From the NCBI GenBank assembly GCA_022787165.1, contig JALFVL010000019.1, positions 1 through 53,042 of the forward strand: a stretch of DNA of 53,042 nt, given 5' to 3'. Position numbers and translations under genes: made by a program. Positions 1-8,379 of this stretch are shown piece after piece; within the stretch, counting starts at the first letter, position 1; each line of letters opens with the position of its first letter. The DNA comes from Clostridiales bacterium. GTDB taxonomy: Bacteria > Bacillota > Clostridia > Christensenellales > Aristaeellaceae. The notes beneath the pieces are model-generated. The model was not told where the DNA came from, did not search any database, and worked only from the letters and a program-made list of their open reading frames with translations.

Positions 1-698
1 CCCCGAACGCCCGTGCGCTGATGGTTTCTCAGGGCACCGCCGACGTGCTTGGCCCGATGCTCGTTGAGATGGGCGTTGAGTCCCTGAAGGAGCGCGGCGT
101 GGACGTGACCGGCGAAGTGAAGTATGTGTGGCACTTCTCCAACCCGTCCGTTGCTGACCAGAACTCCTGGTATGTCGCCGGCGACGAGTACATCAAGGCG
201 AACTATCCGTCTTGGGTGGCCGTGCATGATCCGTACTACTCCAACCAGGATCCGGCGCAGTCCGTGTCCGTTGGCGAGTCCATCTTCGAGGCCTATCCGG
301 ACGTCGACCTGATCATCTGCAACGACTCCACCGCGCTGCCGGGCCAGTGCGGCGCTGCCCAGAACAAGGGCCTGACCGCTAAGGACGTCACCATCACCGG
401 CTTCTGCCCGCCCTCCGGCATGACCACCTACCTGGAGAACGGCATCTGCACCCGTTGGGGCCTGTGGGATTGCGGCATCCAGGGCGCTCTGGGCTGCTAC
501 CTGGCCGCCTATGTCTCTGCCGGCAACACCGTGAAGGTCGGCGATAAGGTTGACGTGCCTGGCATCGGCACCGTCGAAATCCTCGCCAACGGCGATCTCG
601 TCGAGGGCCAGGAGACTGCTGCGGAGAACAACGGCGTCGTGCTGCTGCCCGAGCGCGTTGTCTTCACCGCCGAGAACGTGGCGAACTATCCGTTCTGA
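1..698 (+). CDS. lsrB: LsrB-like periplasmic sugar/AI-2 binding protein, C-terminal part
   Basis: The reading frame is open from the window edge (first full codon at 3), so the N-terminus and signal peptide are missing. The visible ~231 residues follow the C-terminal lobe of LsrB, the extracytoplasmic binding protein of the autoinducer-2 ABC importer. Matching stretches are SNPSVADQNSW, a FEAYPDVDLIICNDSTALP segment, the RWGLWD block, the DVPGIG turn and the ending NNGVVLLPERVVF. An lsrF-type gene follows 171 bases downstream, which supports a role in AI-2 or a related phosphorylatable sugar. A rhamnose- or ribose-type ligand is possible, because binding residues in the missing half cannot be checked. 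Confidence 0.85.
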   Translation, partial: PNARALMVSQGTADVLGPMLVEMGVESLKERGVDVTGEVKYVWHFSNPSVADQNSWYVAGDEYIKANYPSWVAVHDPYYSNQDPAQSVSVGESIFEAYPDVDLIICNDSTALPGQCGAAQNKGLTAKDVTITGFCPPSGMTTYLENGICTRWGLWDCGIQGALGCYLAAYVSAGNTVKVGDKVDVPGIGTVEILANGDLVEGQETAAENNGVVLLPERVVFTAENVANYPF

Positions 699-869
699 TC
701 CTCGCAAATGCCTTGCAGGAGGAGCCCCTTGCGGGCCCCTCCTCTTCTGGTGAAGGCTGCGGCATGACGCGGCGTTTGCCTCCGCTTCCGCTCCGGCCGG
801 AAGAACCGTTTGCCAGCGCCGGAAATGCGCCGGATTCAAGCCGGCTTCAAGAAAGGAAGATGAATTCAT

Positions 870-1751
870 ATGGCGGATAAAGATGGACTCAAGGTCGCAA
901 AGGACTATCATACCGACGTGCCGTTTGCCAACCAGGGCAGCTTTCACGTCAAGGGCGCGAACAACCTCGACTGGGGCATGAAGCGCCACCTCTCCAACAT
1001 CTTTGACCCCAAGAGCGGCAACACGGTCATGTTTGCCTTTGACCACGGCTACTTCATGGGCTCTACCGCGGGACTGGAGCGCCTGGATCTCGTGATTCCG
1101 AAGCTCGCCGAGCAGATCGACGTGTTCATGGGCACGCGCGGCGCGCTGCGCACCTGCGTTCCGCCGACGTATCGCAAGGGCGTCGCCCTGCGCGTGACGA
1201 GCGGCTCCTCCATGCTCAACGACGATCTGAGCCATGAGGTCGTCGCGGTGGATATCGAGGATGCCATCCGCATGAACGCGGACTGCATCGCCGTGCAGAC
1301 CTTCATCGGCGCGGACGGCCAGCTCTCCTCGATCGACAACCTCTCCCGCTGCATCAACGCGGGCATGCGCTACAGCATTCCGACGCTGGGCGTCGTCGCC
1401 GTGGGCAAGCAGATGGAGCGCACGGACCGCTTCTTCAAGCTCGCCACCCGTATCGTCGCGGAGATGGGCGTGCAGCTCGTGAAGACCTACTACTGCGACA
1501 ACTTCGAGGAGGTCGTCGCGGCCTGCCCGGTGCCGATCGTCGTCGCGGGCGGCAAGAAGCTGCCGGAGGATGAGGCGCTGACGCTGGCGTACCGCTCCAT
1601 TCAGGGCGGCGCGCGCGGACTGGATATGGGCCGCAACATCTTCCAGAGCGAGCATCCGGTCGAGATGGCGAAGGCGATCCGCATGATCGTCCACCACGGC
1701 GCGACCGACAAGGAAGCCTTCGAATTCTACACCGACGCGATTCACGCGTAA
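870..1751 (+). CDS. lsrF: LsrF-like 3-hydroxy-5-phosphonooxypentane-2,4-dione thiolase
   Basis: 293 residues, full length for LsrF, a class I aldolase-fold enzyme that transfers an acetyl group from the phosphorylated AI-2 breakdown product to CoA in the cytoplasm. It aligns by eye with E. coli LsrF through the N-terminal ADKDGLKVAKDYHTD, the VMFAFDHGYFMG block, ATRIVAEMGVQLVKTYY with the Schiff-base-type Lys, the VPIVVAGGKKLPE phosphate-binding segment and GLDMGRNIFQSEHP. The ATG at 870 follows an AAGGAAG ribosome site. It probably shares a transcript with the lsrB-like gene upstream. The other lsr genes (lsrK, lsrG, transporter) are not visible, so the pathway could be a variant that uses another ketose phosphate. 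Confidence 0.88.
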   Translation: MADKDGLKVAKDYHTDVPFANQGSFHVKGANNLDWGMKRHLSNIFDPKSGNTVMFAFDHGYFMGSTAGLERLDLVIPKLAEQIDVFMGTRGALRTCVPPTYRKGVALRVTSGSSMLNDDLSHEVVAVDIEDAIRMNADCIAVQTFIGADGQLSSIDNLSRCINAGMRYSIPTLGVVAVGKQMERTDRFFKLATRIVAEMGVQLVKTYYCDNFEEVVAACPVPIVVAGGKKLPEDEALTLAYRSIQGGARGLDMGRNIFQSEHPVEMAKAIRMIVHHGATDKEAFEFYTDAIHA

Positions 1752-1835
1752 GGGCAGACGAGGGCGGAAGACCACGGTTTGAGCCGGCATGGAATCTGTG
1801 CCGTTCAGACATACAAAAGAAGAGATCAATGAGGA

Positions 1836-1875
1836 AAAGGGGGACGATGAAGCAGCGGCTTTGTCGTCCCTTTCC
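1836..1875 (+). terminator. Imperfect hairpin after lsrF
   Basis: GGAAAAGGGGGACGA pairs with TCGTCCCTTTCC across a short loop, with a two-base bulge. The T tract is short, so termination is a weak inference. The rest of 1752-1985 shows no gene; it holds a direct repeat of CTGTGCCGTTC at about 1797 and 1930. Confidence 0.35.
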
Positions 1876-1985
1876 TGTGAAAGGCTAGCGGCGCAAACAA
1901 TCGGCCTCGAGAGCGAAGCCGGGAGAAAAGCTGTGCCGTTCGGAAATGGAAGCGGCCGCTGGCCGCAGAAGGGGGAACGGAGAAT

Positions 1986-2921
1986 ATGCTGGTTTCCATT
2001 GTCGCGATGGTCCTGCCCGTGCTCGCCATGATCGCGCTGGGGCGCCTGTGTGCCTCCAGCGGCATCCTCAACGACGAGCGTCACGCGGGCCTGAAGGCGC
2101 TGATCGGCGATATCCTGCTGCCGGTCGTGCTGTTTCGCGCGTTCTTTACGGCGGAATACGGCGGCAAGTTGATGCTGGTGTTCGCGCTCGTGTTTATCGG
2201 CTGCCTGATCGCGCTGCTGGCGGGCTATGCGCTGCGCCGCTTCGTGCAACCCTATGGCCGGTTCATGCCGCTGCTGATGACCTCGTTTGAGGGCGGCATG
2301 CTCGGCTATGCGCTCTACGCGCTGCTCGTGGGCGCGGACAAAACCGCGACCTATGCGATGGTCGATATCGGCCAGACGATGTTCGCCTACACGGTATTCC
2401 TTGCGGCGCTCAAGGCAGCGGGCGGCGAGCGCATGACGCCGAAGGTCATGCTGCGCAACATGCTGACCAACAGGGCCTGCGCCGGCATGCTGCTGGGCGT
2501 CCTGCTGGGCGCGATGGGTGTCTATCGGGCGATTGCGCCGACTGGCGCGGGGGAGATCCTCATGTCGCTGATCGACTTCATCACGGCGCCGACCTCCGCG
2601 CTGATCCTGCTGGTGGTCGGCTATCAGCTCAGAATCAGCAGGCCCATGCTGCGCCCCGTCGGCAAGACGCTCGCGCTGCGCCTGGGCGTGATGGCCTGCG
2701 TGATGGCGCTCGTCTCCGGCGTGCTCTTCACGATGATTCCATATGAGAAGCCGCTGATGCTCGCACTGATGCTCCAGTACACGCTGCCCGCGCCGTTCAT
2801 CATTCCGCTTTTCGCGGACATGGGGGATGACGGCGAGTATGTCTCCACGACGCTGAGCCTGGGCACGGTGCTGGCCGTGCTGCTGTTCTTTGGCGTCGCG
2901 GCGTTCAGCGTGATGGCGTAG
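1986..2921 (+). CDS. AEC family (auxin efflux carrier type) transporter
   Basis: 311 residues, almost all in hydrophobic segments (about ten), with the AEC/MleP-type N-terminus (an LPVLAMIALGRLCA segment), the DILLPVVLFRAFFTAEY block and a C-terminal ALMLQYTLPAPFIIPLFAD stretch. The family moves organic anions such as malate, or small organic acids, across the cytoplasmic membrane; the substrate cannot be read from sequence. The ATG at 1986 follows a GGGGGAACGGAG stretch. It lies 234 bases after lsrF, so it may have its own promoter. It ends in TAG, one of the clear uses of TAG as a true stop in this window. Confidence 0.85.
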   Translation: MLVSIVAMVLPVLAMIALGRLCASSGILNDERHAGLKALIGDILLPVVLFRAFFTAEYGGKLMLVFALVFIGCLIALLAGYALRRFVQPYGRFMPLLMTSFEGGMLGYALYALLVGADKTATYAMVDIGQTMFAYTVFLAALKAAGGERMTPKVMLRNMLTNRACAGMLLGVLLGAMGVYRAIAPTGAGEILMSLIDFITAPTSALILLVVGYQLRISRPMLRPVGKTLALRLGVMACVMALVSGVLFTMIPYEKPLMLALMLQYTLPAPFIIPLFADMGDDGEYVSTTLSLGTVLAVLLFFGVAAFSVMA

Positions 2922-2963
2922 CGTGGCCACGTGGGCGAAGCGGCGCACGATCTCCGGTATCCC

Positions 2964-2999
2964 AAAAGGCAGCGGGGCCCTTCGCTCCGCTGCCTTTTT
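2964..2999 (+). terminator. Bidirectional terminator between AEC gene and spoVT
   Basis: A GGCAGCGG/CCGCTGCC stem (2968-2975, 2987-2994) is flanked by AAAA on the left and TTTTT on the right. It therefore reads as an intrinsic terminator on both strands, serving the two convergent genes. Confidence 0.85.
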
Positions 3000-3004
3000 C
3001 AGGA

Positions 3005-3559
3005 TCACTGCTCCATTTGCCTGCCGACGATGCTCGCCGTTGTCTCGGCGACCTTGAGCTCCGTATCGCCCATCTTTGCCGCAGGCTCCCGCGACAGGAG
3101 CACGACCGCGCCGATGGATTCCCCGTCCGCGATGATCGGACAGATGACCTGCGCGGTATACGCCTGCGCGTCGTCCTCGCTGGTGACCGGCACGAGCCGC
3201 GTCCCGCTGCCCCGGTTCGCCGTGACGACCTGCCGGCTCTGAATGGCCAGCTCCAGATCCCGGCTGATGGGCTTCTCCCAGAGCTCCTTGCGGGAGACGC
3301 CGCTGGCCGAGACGATCATGTCCTTGTCCGTGATGCAGGCGATATGGCCCAGCGAGCGGAAGAGGGATTCCGTATAATCCTTGGCAAAATTCGAGATTTC
3401 TCCGATCGGGGAGTATTTCTTGAGGATGACCTCGCCATCCTTATCGGTGTAAATTTCAAGCGGGTCGCCTTCGCGTATGCGAAGCGTCCGCCGTATTTCC
3501 TTGGGAATCACCACACGCCCCAATTCGTCGATGCGTCGCACAATTCCGGTTGCTCGCAC
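3005..3559 (-). CDS. spoVT: Stage V sporulation protein T (AbrB-type regulator)
   Basis: 184 residues. The first ~50 are the AbrB/SpoVT swapped-hairpin DNA-binding domain (ATGIVRRIDELGRVVIPKEI, then REGDPLEIY). The rest is the GAF-like domain typical of SpoVT (TDKDMIVSASGVSR, QVICPIIADGESIGAVVLLS). SpoVT modulates sigma-G-dependent forespore genes. The start chosen is GTG at 3557-3559, because AAGGAGG lies 8 bases upstream and the protein then begins exactly where the family begins; an open stretch reaching back to 3733 is not typical of the family. A sigma-G-like promoter lies about 40 bases upstream. Confidence 0.95.
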   Translation of the reverse strand: MRATGIVRRIDELGRVVIPKEIRRTLRIREGDPLEIYTDKDGEVILKKYSPIGEISNFAKDYTESLFRSLGHIACITDKDMIVSASGVSRKELWEKPISRDLELAIQSRQVVTANRGSGTRLVPVTSEDDAQAYTAQVICPIIADGESIGAVVLLSREPAAKMGDTELKVAETTASIVGRQMEQ

Positions 3560-3600
3560 GAATGCTGCCTCCTTCTCGTCAATCTTTCCTTCGGCCTTCC

Positions 3601-3629
3601 TAGTATGGAATCGGGAGGGCAGATTATGC
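3601..3629 (-). promoter_or_regulatory. Sigma-G-like promoter of spoVT
   Basis: On the minus strand, GCATA (3625-3629) and CATACTA (3601-3607) are separated by 17 bases. This fits the forespore sigma-G pattern (-35 GHATR, -10 CATWHTA). In B. subtilis spoVT is a sigma-G gene. Confidence 0.65.
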
Positions 3630-3738
3630 GCGCGGGGGCGCTGGTAAGGATTGGGCGCAGCCTCTGCGACGCTTCGCAGCCGAACGTTTTGGACGCATGC
3701 CGTCCTAACATTTGTCGATCGTCTTTGATTCATGAAGA

Positions 3739-3791
3739 TTTTTCACTTCCAGAGTGAAAAATGTTGACAAAGAGTGCAAAAAGAGTACAAT
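3739..3791 (+). promoter_or_regulatory. Promoter of first TRAP operon with upstream palindrome
   Basis: TTGACA (3764-3769) and TACAAT (3786-3791) are 16 bases apart. Just upstream is a perfect 9-bp inverted repeat, TTTTTCACT/AGTGAAAAA (3739-3747, 3753-3761), ending 2 bases before the -35. It is a likely operator for an unknown regulator. Confidence 0.7.
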
Positions 3792-3850
3792 GTTGATCAT
3801 GCATCGACGCCGCCCCGAGGCGGCGATCCAGCAAACGGAGGAAAAAGAAA

Positions 3851-4825
3851 ATGAAGAAACTCACTGTGATGCTCGTGCTGATGCTGGCGCTGTGCGTGTC
3901 CGCTTCTGCGATGGCGGAGACTGTTCTGCAGCTGGGTACCACCGTCAACGAGCAGGATTCCTTCCAGGTCGCGGCAGAGAAGTTCGCCGAGCTGGTTGCG
4001 GAGCGCACCAACGGCGAATACAAGATCGAGATCTACCCCAACGGCACGCTGGGCGGCGAGAGCGAAATGCTCGATTCCATGTCCATGGGCATGCTTGACA
4101 TGGGCATCATCACCAGCGGCCCGTTCGTCAACTTCTCCGAGGATATGGGCGTGCTCGACATGCCGTTCCTCTTCGCCAGCAACGAGGAGGCCTACAAGGT
4201 GCTCGACGGCGAGATCGGCAAGGAGCTCCTCGCCACGCTCGAGGACGCGGGCCTCAAGGGCCTGGCCTACGCCGAGCGCGGTTTCCGCAACGTGACCAAC
4301 TCCGTGCGTCCGGTGACCAACGCCGCCGATCTGGCTGGCCTCAAGCTGCGCGTCATGGAGAATGAGGTCTACACCGCCACCTTCAAGGCGCTGAACGTCA
4401 ATGCCGTGCCGATGGCCTGGTCTGAGGCGCTGACCGCCATGCAGCAGGGCACCATCGAGGGCGAGGAAAACCCGATCAACGTCATCTACTCCTACGGCCT
4501 GTGGGACTACGGCCAGAAGTACGTCACGCTGGATCGCCACAGCTACGCGACCGCGATCATCACCATGAGCCTTGACAAGTTCAATGAGCTGGACGAGGCA
4601 ACGCAGGAGATCTTCGTGCAGGCCGCGCAGGAGGCCGCCGAGTATGAGCGCGCCTGGGTCGCCGATCAGGAGGCTGGCCAGCTCGAGACGATCAAGAGCA
4701 ACGGCGTCGAGGTCGTCGAGGAGCCGGATGTCGATTCCTTCCGCGAGGCTGTTCAGCCGGTGTACGAGGCCTATCCGCAGTATGCCGACTACATCGCCCG
4801 CATCAACGCTGCGCTGGCTGAGTAA
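3851..4825 (+). CDS. dctP: TRAP transporter substrate-binding protein (DctP family)
   Basis: 324 residues. Residues 1-22 are a Sec signal peptide (KK, a hydrophobic core, then ASAMA), so the protein is exported. The mature part has the DctP layout: YKIEIYPNGTLGGESEM, the GLKLRVMENEVY block whose Arg normally binds the ligand carboxylate, and ALTAMQQGTIEGEENP. It captures an organic acid and hands it to the DctQM permease encoded downstream. GGAGG lies 9 bases before the ATG. There is no catabolic gene in this operon to name the substrate. A palindrome beside the promoter suggests regulated expression. Confidence 0.92.
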   Translation: MKKLTVMLVLMLALCVSASAMAETVLQLGTTVNEQDSFQVAAEKFAELVAERTNGEYKIEIYPNGTLGGESEMLDSMSMGMLDMGIITSGPFVNFSEDMGVLDMPFLFASNEEAYKVLDGEIGKELLATLEDAGLKGLAYAERGFRNVTNSVRPVTNAADLAGLKLRVMENEVYTATFKALNVNAVPMAWSEALTAMQQGTIEGEENPINVIYSYGLWDYGQKYVTLDRHSYATAIITMSLDKFNELDEATQEIFVQAAQEAAEYERAWVADQEAGQLETIKSNGVEVVEEPDVDSFREAVQPVYEAYPQYADYIARINAALAE

Positions 4826-4840
4826 TCAGACATCACAAAC

Positions 4841-4862
4841 GGCGCTCCCGTTGCGGAGCGCC
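4841..4862 (+). terminator. Hairpin between dctP and dctQ
   Basis: GGCGCTCC/GGAGCGCC stem followed by GCTCTTTACG, lying between the binding-protein gene and the permease genes. It is probably a partial terminator or mRNA-stabilising hairpin that keeps binding protein in excess. Confidence 0.55.
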
Positions 4863-4890
4863 GCTCTTTACGTTTCACGGAGGAAAATAC

Positions 4891-5376
4891 ATGGTGCTCA
4901 AAAAAATCCTGACGCCAGTCAGCAACGCGCTGGACAAGCTGTGCAGTGTGCTCATCGTGATCATGCTGGGCCTGATGGTGCTCATCACGGGCGCGCAGAT
5001 CGTCTGCCGCACCTGGTTCACGGCGCTGACCTGGTCTGACGAGGTCACGCGCTATCTGCTGATCTGGTCGACCTTCCTTGGCGCGTCTGTCGTCTATCGC
5101 CATAGCGGTCACATCTCCGTGACCATCGTGCAGGACGCGGTGCCGCCTCGGCTTTCGAAGGTTTTGCGCGTCGCCGTGCACGTCATCTGCTTTGTGCTCT
5201 TCGCTGTGCTGCTGTATTTCAGCTGTACCTACTGCATGAAGCTCAACAAGACCGCCACGACCCTGCCCATCAAGATGAAGTATATTTACCTCTGCGTGCC
5301 TGTCAGCATGGTCATCCTGATGGTGCATTCGCTGCTGATGGCGGTTGAAGAGGCGACGAAGGAGGTCAAGGCGTAA
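4891..5376 (+). CDS. dctQ: TRAP transporter small permease (DctQ family)
   Basis: 161 residues with four hydrophobic segments, the usual topology of the small TRAP membrane subunit. The family signature around TWSDEVTRYLLIWSTFLGASV and the RHSGHISV motif are present. It pairs with the DctM-type protein encoded immediately downstream, whose ATG overlaps this gene's TAA stop, so the two are translationally coupled. The start has an ACGGAGG site 7 bases upstream. Transport is driven by an ion gradient (Na+ or H+), not ATP, in characterised relatives. Confidence 0.9.
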   Translation: MVLKKILTPVSNALDKLCSVLIVIMLGLMVLITGAQIVCRTWFTALTWSDEVTRYLLIWSTFLGASVVYRHSGHISVTIVQDAVPPRLSKVLRVAVHVICFVLFAVLLYFSCTYCMKLNKTATTLPIKMKYIYLCVPVSMVILMVHSLLMAVEEATKEVKA

Positions 5377-6644
5377 TGGCAATCATTCTTTTCGGCATGT
5401 TCATCGCGCTGCTGGTCATCGGCGTCCCCGTCGGCTTTTCCATCTGCTCCGCAGCGGCCGTCACCATGTTTTCCGGCTATGGCAGCGCGAAGATGATGAT
5501 CGTCGTGCAGCGCATGTTCGCCAGCTGCGATTCCTTCTCCCTGATCGCCGTGCCCTTCTTCATCTTCGCCGGCGACCTGCTTGCGGGCGGCAAGATCTCC
5601 AAGGTGCTCGTCGAGTTCTGCGAAAGCCTGCTGGGCATGATCAAGGGCGGCTTGTCGGTCGTCTCCGTGCTCGCGGGCATGTTCTTCGCCGCGATTTCCG
5701 GCTCCGGAGCGGCGACCACCGCCGCCGTCGGCGCGACGCTCGTCCCGGAGCTCAAGAAGCGCGGCTACCGCGAGGATTCTGCTGCCGCGCTTGTCGCAGC
5801 TGCCGGCACGATCGGCGTCGTCATTCCGCCCTCCGTGCCGATGGTGCTTTATGCGGTCATCGCGGAGGAGAGCGTCAACCGCCTGTTCAAGGCCGGCTTC
5901 CTGCCGGGTGCGCTGATGGGCGCCATTCTCATCGCCATTTCCCTTTTCCAGGCGTACAGGCACAATTATCCCAAGGGCGCTGCCTTGTCACTGCGCAATG
6001 TCGCGAAGACCTTTGTCAAGGCGATTCCCGGCATCCTGATGCCCTGCATCATCCTGGGCGGCATCTTCTCCGGCTACTTCACGCCGTCTGAGGCCGCCGC
6101 GGTCGCGGTCATCTACGCGCTGATCGTCTCCGCGTTTGTCTATCGCGACCTGACGCCCAAAAAGCTGTATCAGACGATGCTCGGCTCGGCCAAGACCAGC
6201 GCCGTCATCATGATCATCATCGCCTGCTCCGGCCCGTTCGGTTGGGCGCTGGCCAACTGGAAGATTCCGGAGACGATCTCCGCCGCCGTGCTGAGCGTCT
6301 CCACGAACAAGTATATCATCCTCTTCCTGATCTCGCTGATCATCCTTGTTGCGGGCGTCTTTATGGAGACCTCCTCCGCGATCATCCTGCTCACGCCGGT
6401 CTTCCTGCCGCTGATTCGCGCGCTGGGGATTTCCACGCTGCACTTTGGCGTCCTTTTCGTCGTGGGCATCGCCATCGGCATGATCACGCCGCCGGTCGCC
6501 ATCAACCTGTTCGTCGCCTCCGGCATCACGAATCTGCCGCTGACGCGGATTTCCAAGGCGGTCATTCCGTATCTGCTCGGACTGATCGTCGTGTTCCTCT
6601 TCATCGTCTACGGGCCGCTGTTTATCCCGGGCTTCATTGCCTGA
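5376..6644 (+). CDS. dctM: TRAP transporter large permease (DctM family)
   Basis: 422 residues with about twelve membrane segments, the usual size of the large, ion-coupled subunit of TRAP transporters. DctM hallmarks are visible: VPFFIFAGDLLAGGKIS, FFAAISGSGAATTAAVG, GTIGVVIPPSVPMVLY and, in the second half, GMITPPVAINLFVASGI. It overlaps the dctQ stop codon by one base (taATG), completing a dctP-dctQ-dctM operon. A terminator follows at 6687. Confidence 0.93.
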   Translation: MAIILFGMFIALLVIGVPVGFSICSAAAVTMFSGYGSAKMMIVVQRMFASCDSFSLIAVPFFIFAGDLLAGGKISKVLVEFCESLLGMIKGGLSVVSVLAGMFFAAISGSGAATTAAVGATLVPELKKRGYREDSAAALVAAAGTIGVVIPPSVPMVLYAVIAEESVNRLFKAGFLPGALMGAILIAISLFQAYRHNYPKGAALSLRNVAKTFVKAIPGILMPCIILGGIFSGYFTPSEAAAVAVIYALIVSAFVYRDLTPKKLYQTMLGSAKTSAVIMIIIACSGPFGWALANWKIPETISAAVLSVSTNKYIILFLISLIILVAGVFMETSSAIILLTPVFLPLIRALGISTLHFGVLFVVGIAIGMITPPVAINLFVASGITNLPLTRISKAVIPYLLGLIVVFLFIVYGPLFIPGFIA

Positions 6645-6686
6645 CGGCGCTCTTGTCTGAGACGGCCCACGCTGAATGCGCCCCCG

Positions 6687-6723
6687 GAGGGCGGCGGGAT
6701 GTGACATCCTGCCGCCCTCTTTC
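6687..6723 (+). terminator. Terminator of first TRAP operon
   Basis: A GAGGGCGGC/GCCGCCCTC stem with an inner GGAT/ATCC extension and a short loop, followed by TTTCG. The T tract is short. Confidence 0.6.
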
Positions 6724-6816
6724 GCTGGTGTGCCCGGCGGCGCCTAGTTCAAACGCCAGCGCCTTCTCTTTTTCGCACAGAATGGGCGTATTTCTTTACA
6801 AATTTCGAAGAATCCC

Positions 6817-6844
6817 TTAACATTGCGTCAAACCGTGCTATAAT
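6817..6844 (+). promoter_or_regulatory. Promoter of first MATE gene
   Basis: TTAACA (6817-6822), 16-base spacer, TATAAT (6839-6844), about 86 bases before the ATG. Confidence 0.6.
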
Positions 6845-6929
6845 GGTAGCGTTGTCTGCCCGTGCCGCGCGTCCGATATTTCCATGCTTGCCGGAGGCAG
6901 ACGGCAACAGATCGCCAAAGGAGAAACCC

Positions 6930-8309
6930 ATGTTCAAGACCTCCGCCCATCGCACCATGGATATGACCCAGGGCCCGCTGTTTTCCAAGGTACTGCTCTT
7001 TGCGCTGCCAATCATGCTCTCCGGCGTGCTTCAGCTGCTCTTCAACGCAGCGGATACCATCGTCGTCGGCCGGTTTGCGGGCAACGAGGCGCTCGCTGCC
7101 GTCGGCTCTGTCGGCTCGCTCAACAACCTGATCATCAGCCTGTTTATCGGGCTTTCCGTCGGCGTGAACGTGCTCGTCGCCCGCTTTACAGGCGCGCGCG
7201 AGAATGACAACGTCCGTGAGACGGTCCATACCGCCGTGCTGCTTTCGGTGATCGGCGGATTGGGCCTCTCCGTTGTCGGCATCACGGCCGCGCGCCCGCT
7301 GCTCACGTTCATGGGCTCGCCGGATGACGTCATCGACCTGGCCGTGCTGTATGTGCGCATTCTCTTTGCCGGGATTCCGGTACAGATGCTTTACAACTTC
7401 TGCGCCGCCGTGCTCCGCGCCGTCGGAGACACAAAGCGCCCGCTCTACTTCCTGACCATTGCGGGCGTCGTCAACATCGTGCTCAACCTGTTCTTTGTCA
7501 TCGCGCTGCACATGAGTGTCGCGGGCGTCGCGCTGGCGACGATCCTCTCCCAGGTCATCTCTGCGGTGCTGGTCGTTCGCTCGCTGATGCTGATGGATGG
7601 GCCGACGAAGCTGATCCCCCGCTGCCTGCACATCAATGGCGCGATGCTCCTGCAGATCGTTCGTATCGGCCTGCCGGCGGGCATTCAGAGCTCGGTCTTC
7701 TCCCTCTCCAATGTCGTGATTCAGTCCTCGGTCAACAGCTTTGGTTCCATCGTCATCGCCGGCAACGCGGCCGGCATGAACATCGGCAACTTCGTCTATC
7801 AGGCGATGAACACCTTCCAGCAGGCGATTACCTGCTTTGCGGGACAAAACATGGGCGCGCGCAAACCGATGCGCGTGCTTCGCTCGCTCAAGGTCTGCCT
7901 GTGCTGGGCATTTCTCTTCGGCGTCGTGCTCGGCCTGCTCTCCTGCGTCTTTGGCAGGCAGCTGCTGAGCCTGTACACCAGCGACCCGAGCGTCATCGAG
8001 GCCGGGATGATTCGCGTGCTGTATGTATGCGGGCCGTATTTCCTCTGCGGCATCATGGATGTCATGACCGGCGTGCTGCGCGGCATTGGCTTTTCGCTGC
8101 TGCCGATGGTCGTTTCGCTGCTGGGCGCCTGCGCGTTCCGCATTCTCTGGGTTGTGACGCTGTTTCGCGCCCGGCCGGGTATGGGGTGCCTGCTGCTGTC
8201 CTATCCGGTCTCCTGGGGATTGACCTTTGTCGTGCTCGCGGGCTTCTTCCTCGTCCTCTGGAGGCGCGTGCTGACGCAGTTTACGCCACAGGAGCGCGCT
8301 GCGGACTGA
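6930..8309 (+). CDS. MATE family multidrug/organic cation exporter
   Basis: 459 residues with about twelve membrane helices arranged as two related halves, as in NorM/DinF-type MATE proteins. Family motifs include MTQGPLFSKVLLFALPIM near the start, a FNAADTIVVGRFAGNEALAAVG block, and GLPAGIQSSVFSLSNVVIQSS opening the second half. The ATG at 6930 was chosen because AAAGGAG lies 6 bases upstream and MATE proteins begin close to this motif; an in-frame start at 6843 would overlap the -10 box. The substrate is unknown: drug, flavin or metabolite efflux are all possible. Confidence 0.9.
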   Translation: MFKTSAHRTMDMTQGPLFSKVLLFALPIMLSGVLQLLFNAADTIVVGRFAGNEALAAVGSVGSLNNLIISLFIGLSVGVNVLVARFTGARENDNVRETVHTAVLLSVIGGLGLSVVGITAARPLLTFMGSPDDVIDLAVLYVRILFAGIPVQMLYNFCAAVLRAVGDTKRPLYFLTIAGVVNIVLNLFFVIALHMSVAGVALATILSQVISAVLVVRSLMLMDGPTKLIPRCLHINGAMLLQIVRIGLPAGIQSSVFSLSNVVIQSSVNSFGSIVIAGNAAGMNIGNFVYQAMNTFQQAITCFAGQNMGARKPMRVLRSLKVCLCWAFLFGVVLGLLSCVFGRQLLSLYTSDPSVIEAGMIRVLYVCGPYFLCGIMDVMTGVLRGIGFSLLPMVVSLLGACAFRILWVVTLFRARPGMGCLLLSYPVSWGLTFVVLAGFFLVLWRRVLTQFTPQERAAD

Positions 8310-8327
8310 CACACGCAAGCTTTCTCA

Positions 8328-8374
8328 AAAAAAAGATCGCCGCTTCTCTCCCAAAGCCGGAGGGAAGCGGCGAT
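8328..8374 (-). terminator. Intrinsic terminator of nadE
   Basis: On the minus strand an 11-bp perfect stem (8364-8374 with 8336-8346, ATCGCCGCTTC/GAAGCGGCGAT) is followed by a T-rich tract at 8328-8335. Confidence 0.85.
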
Positions 8375-8379
8375 TTGCG

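Noticed and set aside
1789..2031. 80-codon open frame between lsrF and the AEC gene
   Set aside because: Overlaps the start of the AEC gene in another frame and has no recognisable protein features.
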